A DNA stretch of 64,000 nucleotides, from contig NZ_CP152407.1 in NCBI RefSeq assembly GCF_038958875.1, positions 1,433,501 through 1,497,500 of the forward strand, read 5' to 3'. Source of the stretch: Acidovorax sp. FHTAMBA. Its GTDB lineage: Bacteria; Pseudomonadota; Gammaproteobacteria; Burkholderiales; Burkholderiaceae_C. Numbering within the stretch: the first letter of the stretch is position 1; every line of letters starts with the position of its first letter. This document shows positions 58,306 to 64,000 of this stretch, in pieces. The notes under the pieces were generated by a model. The model did not search any database. It saw only the letters and a list, made by a program, of their open reading frames with translations, and was not told the DNA's origin. Position numbers and translations under genes: made by a program.

Positions 58306-59475
58306 ATGACCACACAAAGAACCCTGCGATGGGGAGCGCTGATGCTCGCAGTGGCCGCTATGGCTGGCTGCGCCTCCACCGAAAACGCGCTCAAGGACGC
58401 CAATGCCTTGCTTCAGGAGCGTGAGGCCGACAAGCTGCTGCCTGTGACCAACCTCAGTCCTTACTCGCTGGCGCTGGGCCGCTTTGGGCGCATGCTGGAT
58501 ATCTATAAGGAGGGCGACCCCGTCCTGTACATGCAGACGCGCAGCATTCTGGATGCCACCAACCTGTCGAGCCCCCTGGTGGGCGCCGAGATCCCCGGCG
58601 ACATCACGGAGATGGTGCGCACTGCGGTCAACCGCATCGGCGCGCGCGTGGTGTACGTGCCTTATCACCCGGACTATCTCGTCTCGCAGGCCCAGCTGGG
58701 TGCCAAGTTTGGGGTCACCATGCCCGACTTTCTGATCACGGGTGCGTTGACCGAATTTGACCGCGCCATCGCGGGAGCAGGGAGGGTCAATTCTGCTGGC
58801 ATCGAGTTTGGTGGCGGCAACGGCAAGGTCACCATGGGTGGCGACATGAAGCGTACGGCGATCTATTCGGCGCTGGCGCTGGACCTGAACCTGGTGAGCT
58901 TTGCCACCCAGCAGATGGTGCCGCAGATACAGGCCTCCAACGTGGTGAAGGTGCTCAACTTCAGCTCCGAAGACAACGCGAGCCTGGGCTTTTATGGCGA
59001 CGCCTTTGGCTTCAAGCTGGAGGGCAAGTACCTGCAGGGGCGGCATTCGGCCATCCGTACGCTGGTGGACCTGAGCGTCCTGGAGCTGATTGGCAAGGCC
59101 ACCAACACTCCCTATTGGCGCTGCATCCCCAACGGTACGCCGGACCCTGTGGTGGTGGAAAACATGCGCGCTGCCTACAACGGACTCACTCCGGAACTTA
59201 AACTGGGTCTCATCCAGGTCACGCTACGCAAATACGGCGAGCCAGTGCAGGTCACGCAAAAATTCGACGACGACACACGGCGTGCGCTGGAGAAGGTGTA
59301 TGCGCAACGGTACGCGTCGCTCGGGGCTGTGGACGTGATGAACTGGGACGGGTTTGAGCCTCTGTTCTTTGGGGTGCCGATGGCGTGGGAAAACGCGCAG
59401 GCCAATGCCCCATCGGGCGCTCCATCTTCCCCTGCCGCAGGCGCTCCGGCGGGCGGTGTGAAGGCGGGCTCATGA
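58306..59475 (+). CDS. CsgG/HfaB-like outer-membrane secretion lipoprotein
   Basis: 389 aa. Lipoprotein signal ALMLAVAAMAGC with lipidated Cys22. The CsgG fold is recognisable: VVYVPYHPDYLVSQAQ, PDFLITGALTEFDRAIAG, a Gly-rich strand, ALDLNLVSFATQQ, FKLEGKYLQGRHSAIRTLVD and LSVLELIGKATNTPYWRCI. CsgG forms a nonameric pore that exports amyloid subunits unfolded. Here a C-terminal extension of about 120 residues ends in an Ala/Pro/Gly-rich tail, longer than E. coli CsgG (277 aa) and nearer HfaB. Its stop overlaps the next start (ATGA). Confidence 0.85.
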   Translation: MTTQRTLRWGALMLAVAAMAGCASTENALKDANALLQEREADKLLPVTNLSPYSLALGRFGRMLDIYKEGDPVLYMQTRSILDATNLSSPLVGAEIPGDITEMVRTAVNRIGARVVYVPYHPDYLVSQAQLGAKFGVTMPDFLITGALTEFDRAIAGAGRVNSAGIEFGGGNGKVTMGGDMKRTAIYSALALDLNLVSFATQQMVPQIQASNVVKVLNFSSEDNASLGFYGDAFGFKLEGKYLQGRHSAIRTLVDLSVLELIGKATNTPYWRCIPNGTPDPVVVENMRAAYNGLTPELKLGLIQVTLRKYGEPVQVTQKFDDDTRRALEKVYAQRYASLGAVDVMNWDGFEPLFFGVPMAWENAQANAPSGAPSSPAAGAPAGGVKAGS

Positions 59476-60344
59476 TTCAGGGGGCAAGAGCTGTGGCGCA
59501 GTGCTGCGCAGGTTTGACAGCCCTCCTGGCGCTGCACGGGGCAGTGATCGCACAGGTGCAGGCGCCGCCCCCTACGCCGGCCGGTGTGTCTGCGCAGGCG
59601 CCCGCTGTTACGCAGGCCCAAGCCCAGTCGCCGACACCGGCTCAGGCACAGGCGCCCGCCCAGGCCGGGGCTCCTGCTGCGGGGGTTGGGGCTCGGTTCA
59701 TCGAATCTTGCAACGAGGCTCTGCAGCGCGGCGTGGCCGAGCTCGGCTGCCAGGGCCCCATCTATCGCAACGAACTGGAGCGGCTCAAGCGCGAGGCGCT
59801 GAACACCCAGAACCCGCAACTGCTTTCGTTCGTCGGCGACGCGTACCAGAACCCGCGGTCGGGCCTGGGGGACATGGGCCAGGCTTACCGCTGGTACCTG
59901 CTGGCGGCCGTGCGTGGCGATCCGCGTGCCATGCAGCGCCTGACGGAAATGAACCGCAAGGGCCAAGGGGTGCCCAAGGACAACGTCAAGGCCCTGGGGT
60001 ATGCGCGCCTTCTGGAGCGCATGGCCCAGCCCGACAGCGGTGAGCGGCCCAACGTGCTTTCACTCATCAACGAGCTGGGTGCCGAGATGGCGGTGGAAGA
60101 AGTGGCATTGGCAGAGCGTTTTGCGGCTGAACTGGAGGCGCGTATACAGCGCCAGGCGGCGGGCTCGGGTGGCGACGCGGCCGCGCAAGCCGCTCCCGCA
60201 GCCGGGCCCAGCCGCGCGGGCGGGGACCTGCCCGGCATGTCGGGTGTGCCGCGCAGTGTGCCCGGTGCCATGGGCGCGCCTGCGGCCGGGGCGGCGGTGC
60301 CTGGCACCACACTTCCAGGCACCCCTTCAAAGGTCACTCCCTGA
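59472..60344 (+). CDS. Secreted Sel1/TPR-repeat protein of the fibre cluster
   Basis: 290 aa. Signal peptide with LTALLALHGAVIAQ, a Pro/Ala/Gln-rich spacer (about residues 30-75), then Sel1-like helical repeats (QLLSFVGDAYQNPRSGLGDMGQAYRWYLLA, then MQRLTEMNRKGQGVPKDNVKALGY; written here in parts). A Gly/Pro/Ala-rich tail follows. Two Cys (ESCNEAL, ELGCQG) may form a disulfide. Translationally coupled on both sides: ATGA with the CsgG-like gene, TGATG with the next. A periplasmic assembly factor, in place of CsgE/CsgF, is my inference. Confidence 0.65.
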   Translation: MIQGARAVAQCCAGLTALLALHGAVIAQVQAPPPTPAGVSAQAPAVTQAQAQSPTPAQAQAPAQAGAPAAGVGARFIESCNEALQRGVAELGCQGPIYRNELERLKREALNTQNPQLLSFVGDAYQNPRSGLGDMGQAYRWYLLAAVRGDPRAMQRLTEMNRKGQGVPKDNVKALGYARLLERMAQPDSGERPNVLSLINELGAEMAVEEVALAERFAAELEARIQRQAAGSGGDAAAQAAPAAGPSRAGGDLPGMSGVPRSVPGAMGAPAAGAAVPGTTLPGTPSKVTP

Positions 60345-60901
60345 TGCAGTGCCTGCCCTTCAGTTTTTTCTGCGGGCTGGCCGGTTCCGCCGTACGGGGC
60401 AGCATCCGTGCCGATGTGCAGGCGCGCGGTGCGCACGCACGCGCGGGCGGTACTGCTGTTCTGCTGGTGCTGACCTTGTGGTGCGCGGCCCCGGCAGATG
60501 CACAGGCGGTCGGCCCGGTGGACGCCGCAGGTGTGAATGGCACACCGGGGCCCACGGGTCCTATCGGAGTGGACGCAGGCCGCAACCAGCGCAGCCGTCA
60601 CCAAGCGCCGGCCGCACCACCTGCTGCACAACCCGCCGCTCGGGCTGATGCCGGCAGCGGTAGTTCGCACACCGGCAACCGGATCGAGGTGACGGGCAAC
60701 GCAGCGTCAGGCACCGCCGGGTGCAGCCCGGACGGCACAGCGTCCGTCAACAGCATTGATGTCACGGGCGCGCGGCTTGAAGGCAAGACCGTCATCGTGC
60801 AGGGGCGCAATACCAATGATGTGAAGACGCCGCGCGACTGCCCGGGCGCGCGGCCGCACGGGCCAGGCAGCGGGCAGACCAACAGTATCCGGATCCGCTG
60901 A
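60344..60901 (+). CDS. Small secreted repeat protein with a collagen-like stretch
   Basis: 185 aa, start overlapping the previous stop as TGATG. A late hydrophobic signal (TAVLLVLTLWCAAPADAQ, residues about 36-54) precedes five Gly-X-Y triplets (GVNGTPGPTGPIGVD) and a Pro/Ala linker. The C-terminal 75 residues contain two units of the Gly-Asn family: NRIEVTGNAAS...ASVNSIDVTG and KTVIVQGRNTND...QTNSIRI. Each unit holds one Cys (AGCSPD, RDCPGA), which could be bridged. Possibly a minor or anchoring subunit. Confidence 0.6.
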   Translation: MQCLPFSFFCGLAGSAVRGSIRADVQARGAHARAGGTAVLLVLTLWCAAPADAQAVGPVDAAGVNGTPGPTGPIGVDAGRNQRSRHQAPAAPPAAQPAARADAGSGSSHTGNRIEVTGNAASGTAGCSPDGTASVNSIDVTGARLEGKTVIVQGRNTNDVKTPRDCPGARPHGPGSGQTNSIRIR

Positions 60902-60984
60902 GTTGCACCCACAAGCAGTGGCCTGCGCCAGCGCATGCAGGCGCTACCGCCCCCAAGAACATTGAACCAGGAGGATCACCCCCA

Positions 60985-61608
60985 ATGAATCGCAACTCCA
61001 ACCTGCGCATGCCCTTTCCTCGTGGTGGTGCGCTGGCCCTGGCGGCCGCTTTTTTGCTGGCGGCCTGCAAGGACGGCGCTCCTGATGCGCCGGTGACCGC
61101 CGCGCCATCACCCGTATCGTCCACCGCGGCCGTCCCGGTTGCGCCTGCCAGCGCCGTGCCTGAGTCGACGGCGCAGGCGCCAACACGGCCCCAGACCCTG
61201 CCTGCGCCGCCGGGCCCCACTGCGGCGCCCAAGACAGTGCCGCTGGCCATCCAGGGGGTCGCCGAAGCCGGTGTCACCGTGCGGATCAAGGCGGTGGAAA
61301 TCGGTGCGGATGCGACAGTGCTCGACGTAAGCATCTCTTTTGCCAACCGCATTACCGACACCACCATGCTGGCGCTGGCCGACACCTATCTGCAGGACGA
61401 GAGCGGCGCGCGGCTGCACATCAAGCGGCCGGACAACAACCGCGACATCACCATCCGCGAGGGCGAAACCCTGGACGGCAAGCTCGTGTTCATGGGCGCT
61501 GTGGCGCCCACGGCGCGCAAGCTCAAACTCGTGTTCAATGACGGCAACGAGAGCGACAACATCGTGGCGCCGGGGCTGGTGGTCGATCTGCCCCTGCAGG
61601 GCGGCTGA
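60985..61608 (+). CDS. Lipoprotein of the fibre cluster, function unknown
   Basis: 207 aa with GGAGG upstream of the ATG. Lipobox ALAAAFLLAAC (Cys28), a 65-residue Ala/Pro/Thr-rich spacer, then a beta-sandwich-like domain (VTVRIKAVEIGADATVLDVS, LALADTYLQDESGARLHI, GETLDGKLVFMGAVAP). That domain resembles DUF4352-type immunoglobulin-like modules in pattern only. The spacer would let the domain reach through the periplasm. Its stop overlaps the OmpA-like gene as TGATG. Confidence 0.6.
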   Translation: MNRNSNLRMPFPRGGALALAAAFLLAACKDGAPDAPVTAAPSPVSSTAAVPVAPASAVPESTAQAPTRPQTLPAPPGPTAAPKTVPLAIQGVAEAGVTVRIKAVEIGADATVLDVSISFANRITDTTMLALADTYLQDESGARLHIKRPDNNRDITIREGETLDGKLVFMGAVAPTARKLKLVFNDGNESDNIVAPGLVVDLPLQGG

Positions 61609-62357
61609 TGCTCGCCCAGCGTTGGGCGGTGCTGGCCGCAATGCACGCACCCTGCGCGTTGGCCACCGTGGGGCGGGCGGTGGCGGTGGTAGCGCTGTTG
61701 CTGGCTGCCTCGGCAGAGCCGGTGCAAGCGATGGAAGTAGTGCGCAGCAGCCGCTCACTTGCCGCTGTGCCGACGCAGCTGTCCCCTGCGCCTGGTGCGC
61801 CCTCGACCGATCTGTCTGCGCACCGGCCTGCGGGGGGGCTGGTCAGCAGCACCCGCGACACCACGCTGCAGCGCCGCGCCGCCCCGCAGACCATGCTGCG
61901 CGAGGCCGAGGTGCCCCCAGCGCGGCTGGAGCAGACCCGCGCGCTGCTGGTGGAGCTCAAGGCCCGCCCCACACCCGAGCAGGCGATCTCTATCGACCTG
62001 CCGGCCGATGTGCTTTTTGATTTTGACAAGTCCGACTTGCGCGCCGACGCTGCTGCGCCGCTGAACAAAGCGGGCGAGCTCATCAAGAGCTATGCCACTG
62101 CCCCGCTCACCGTGCGGGGCCACACCGACGCCAAGGGCTCCGACGCCTACAACGACGCGCTGTCGCTGCGACGCGCGCAGGCGGTGGCCCGTGCGCTGCA
62201 CGCGCAGACCGGGCGGCAGGCTGCGGTGCAAGGCCTGGGCAAGCGCCAGCCGGTGGCGGCCAACACCACGCCAGACGGACGTGACGACCCCGTGGGGCGC
62301 CAGCTGAACCGGCGCGTACAGATTCTCATTGGCCTGCCCGACAAGGAGGGCCGGTAA
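61608..62357 (+). CDS. OmpA-family peptidoglycan-binding protein
   Basis: 249 aa. N-terminal signal (VVALLLAASAEPVQA), a linker with no barrel strands, then an OmpA-like domain: LPADVLFDFDKSDLRADAAAPLNKAG (in two parts), LTVRGHTDAKGSDAYNDALSLRRAQAVARAL and NRRVQILI. The diaminopimelate-binding Asp and Arg are present. It lacks an OmpA barrel, so it probably ties the exported complex to the cell wall. Translationally coupled to the lipoprotein gene and last of the cluster proper. Confidence 0.82.
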   Translation: MLAQRWAVLAAMHAPCALATVGRAVAVVALLLAASAEPVQAMEVVRSSRSLAAVPTQLSPAPGAPSTDLSAHRPAGGLVSSTRDTTLQRRAAPQTMLREAEVPPARLEQTRALLVELKARPTPEQAISIDLPADVLFDFDKSDLRADAAAPLNKAGELIKSYATAPLTVRGHTDAKGSDAYNDALSLRRAQAVARALHAQTGRQAAVQGLGKRQPVAANTTPDGRDDPVGRQLNRRVQILIGLPDKEGR

Positions 62358-62359
62358 CC

Positions 62360-62611
62360 ATGGCACTCATCAAATGCCCCGAATGCGCGCGCGAGGTGTC
62401 GTCCCACGCGCCCGCCTGCCCGGCCTGTGGCTACCCGCTTCAGGCCACAGGCGCCCCGCCCGCACAGCCGCACAGCGCCCTGCAGTCGCCGCATGTGTGG
62501 GGGCGCGTGGCCGTGGCCTTGGGCGCATGGCTGGTCACTCCGTGGATCGCCAGGCTTATCGTGGCGCTGGCGGTGTGTGTGCTGGCGTATTTCATGTTCA
62601 CGGGGCGATGA
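62360..62611 (+). CDS. Small zinc-ribbon membrane protein
   Basis: 83 aa, two bases after the OmpA-like stop. The N-terminus MALIKCPECAREVSSHAPACPACGYPL is a double CxxC zinc ribbon. One or two hydrophobic segments (VAVALGAWLVTPWIARLIVA, LAVCVLAYFMF) follow. Such zinc-ribbon membrane proteins are common and of unknown role; its place suggests it is transcribed with the fibre cluster. Confidence 0.7.
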   Translation: MALIKCPECAREVSSHAPACPACGYPLQATGAPPAQPHSALQSPHVWGRVAVALGAWLVTPWIARLIVALAVCVLAYFMFTGR

Positions 62612-62700
62612 CGAACCGCACCCCCGCCATGTGAACTCGGCAACGAAGACTTTTTGGATTGCCAGGGTCCGTGTGATGGGGCGGGCGCTTCAACGCTGCG

Positions 62701-62740
62701 TTGTCATCAAACCGCCGCAAAAGCTTCATGGGGCTGTCAT
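62701..62740 (+). promoter_or_regulatory. Candidate Pho box upstream of phoX
   Basis: GCTTCAT at 62723 and CTGTCAT at 62734 are 11 bp apart; a further TTGTCAT at 62701 is 22 bp (two turns) ahead. A TACGCT at 62751 could be the -10. The pattern fits PhoB control of the phosphatase gene. Confidence 0.6.
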
Positions 62741-62791
62741 CCCCGGTTCTTACGCTCCACTGGTTCTGTAAACCAACAACCGAGGAACCCC

Positions 62792-64000
62792 ATGAACCAC
62801 CGCGTGGATGCGCCCGAGCAGGCGATTGACTTCAACAACGAGAACTCCAACACCTCTGCCAACCCCACGTTTGATGCGGTGCTGGACGCTCGCCTGTCGC
62901 GCCGCGGGCTGTTGCGCGGCGGTGTGGGTTCGGTGGGTACGGCCGTGCTGGCCGGTTTTGGCGTGACGGCCTGTGGCGGCAGCGATGACCCTGTGGTGGA
63001 GCCGCCTGCCGCGCCCAAGCTGCTGGGCTTTGGTGCCGTGCCCAAGAGCCTGGCCGACGTGGTGGCCGTGCCTGCGGGCTACACCGCCAGCGTGCTGTTT
63101 GCGCTGGGCGACCCGATGGCCCCAGGCGTGGCCGCGTACAAGAACGACGGCACCGACGGCGACTACGACAAGCGCGCCGGTGACCACCACGACGGTATGG
63201 AATGGTTTGGCCTGGGTGCCGACGGCAAGCGCAACGACAGCGCCACCGATCGCGGTCTGCTGGCCATCAACCACGAAGCCACCACGGACGAAAAGCTGTC
63301 GTCGTTCTTTCTGCACGCCGATGGCGGCACATCCACGCTGCCCCGCCCTGCGGCTGAAGTGGACAAGGAAACCGACATCCACGGCATCGCAGTGATCGAA
63401 GTCGCCAAGACCGGCGGCAAGTGGGGCTATGTGCAGAACTCGGCGCACAACTTCCGCCTGACTTCGCTCAGCCCCATCGAGATCGCCGGCCCCGCGCGCG
63501 GCAATGCGCAGCTGATCACCAAGTTCTCTCCCACCGGCGTGATGACGCGTGGCACGCTGAACAACTGCGGCACCGGCAAGACGCCTTGGGGCACCTTCCT
63601 CACCGGCGAAGAAAACTGGTTTGGCTACTTCACCCGCGGCGCTGCCGATGACGCCGCGCGCGGCAACGACAAGAGCGTGACGGCCCTCAAGCGCTATGGC
63701 CGCAGCCAGGGCGCCGCATCGCGCCACGGCTGGGAAACCGGCGGCGCAGACGACAAGTACCAGCGCTGGAACAACAGCAAGACCGGCACCTCGGCCGACG
63801 GCAGCGACGACTACCGCAACGAAATGAACGGCATGGGCTACATCGTCGAGATCGACGCCTACGACAAGACCCGCATGGCCAAGAAGCGCACCGGCCTGGG
63901 CCGCTTTGCGCACGAAAGCGCGGCCTTCGGCAAGGTGGAAGCCGGCAAGCCCCTGACGGTGTACATGGGCGACGACTCGCGCGGCGAATACATCTACAAG
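62792..64000 (+). CDS. PhoX-family alkaline phosphatase, C-terminus beyond window
   Basis: 403 residues with no stop before the window end; PhoX enzymes are usually 600-700 aa. AGGA precedes the ATG at 62792. The Tat signal has SRRGLLRGGVGSVG, followed by a Cys that might be lipidated (VTACGGSDD). The mature protein shows DUF839/PhoX features: DHHDGMEWFGL, LLAINHEATTDE, the GTFLTGEENWFGYF block and YMGDDSRGEYIYK. These are calcium-dependent periplasmic phosphatases induced by phosphate shortage, matching the Pho box upstream. Confidence 0.88.
   Translation, partial: MNHRVDAPEQAIDFNNENSNTSANPTFDAVLDARLSRRGLLRGGVGSVGTAVLAGFGVTACGGSDDPVVEPPAAPKLLGFGAVPKSLADVVAVPAGYTASVLFALGDPMAPGVAAYKNDGTDGDYDKRAGDHHDGMEWFGLGADGKRNDSATDRGLLAINHEATTDEKLSSFFLHADGGTSTLPRPAAEVDKETDIHGIAVIEVAKTGGKWGYVQNSAHNFRLTSLSPIEIAGPARGNAQLITKFSPTGVMTRGTLNNCGTGKTPWGTFLTGEENWFGYFTRGAADDAARGNDKSVTALKRYGRSQGAASRHGWETGGADDKYQRWNNSKTGTSADGSDDYRNEMNGMGYIVEIDAYDKTRMAKKRTGLGRFAHESAAFGKVEAGKPLTVYMGDDSRGEYIYK

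Overview
The window is high-GC bacterial chromosome. It most resembles a Comamonadaceae betaproteobacterium (Acidovorax or a close relative). This rests on protein-level recognition of gene families, on familiar gene orders (ribF-ileS; rpsP-rimM-trmD-rplS; orn next to an M48 protease-phhB-rsgA run and a CobD-like gene) and on codon use; no 16S rRNA is present. Most of the first 52 kb is ordinary housekeeping DNA with no integrase, transposase or CRISPR array.

Layout. 1-10.6 kb: ileS (cut by the window edge), ribF, an HNH nuclease, a TPR-methyltransferase, a lipoprotein hydrolase, a pair of acyl-CoA dehydrogenases and a YceH-family gene. 10.8-17.1 kb: purN, a DUF1653 gene, an M48 peptidase, an RsmB-type rRNA methyltransferase, a fatty-acid desaturase, rpmG and rpmB. 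17.3-23.7 kb: trxB, a Crp/Fnr regulator, ftsK, lolA and rarA. 24-27.5 kb: a branched-chain amino acid ABC transporter (livHMGF) with no binding-protein gene. 27.7-30 kb: a DUF486 gene and a DUF47-Pit phosphate uptake pair behind a three-repeat Pho box. 30-36.5 kb: TM2 and GNAT genes, rpsP-rimM-trmD-rplS, a Nudix hydrolase, a CobD-like gene and rsgA. 36.5-45 kb: phhB, a Ste24-type protease, orn, a DEAD-box helicase, a GGDEF protein facing a degenerate HD-GYP protein, and a frameshifted Bcr/CflA-type transporter. 45.3-53.3 kb: tRNA-Lys(CTT), an oxidoreductase, a hydrolase, guaC, a secreted thioredoxin-like protein, uvrD, a P-loop kinase-like protein and a small lipoprotein.

The most unusual part is 53.6-62.4 kb. 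It is a run of co-directional, partly overlapping genes for exported proteins: a CsgG/HfaB-like outer-membrane lipoprotein, a Sel1/TPR protein, an OmpA-domain protein, a lipoprotein, an HfaA-like small protein, and three proteins (119, 185 and 1196 aa) built from one Gly-Asn repeat family. I read it as a curli/holdfast-type (CsgG-dependent) surface fibre system with its own kind of subunit. The 119-aa protein equals one long-plus-short repeat pair. The 1196-aa protein is about nine such pairs followed by about twelve short repeats. After it come a zinc-ribbon protein and a Pho-box-preceded phoX phosphatase that runs off the end.

Across the window a palindromic repeat of about 60 bp recurs roughly every 5 kb. 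Its consensus is a GCTAT/ATAGC hairpin, then a GCGCTT/AAGCGC hairpin, then an AGGCCAATTTGG-like tail. Several copies lie in frame inside essential or conserved genes (lolA signal peptide, uvrD linker, rsgA C-terminus, rarA, phhB, an acyl-CoA dehydrogenase), in the manner of Rickettsia palindromic elements.
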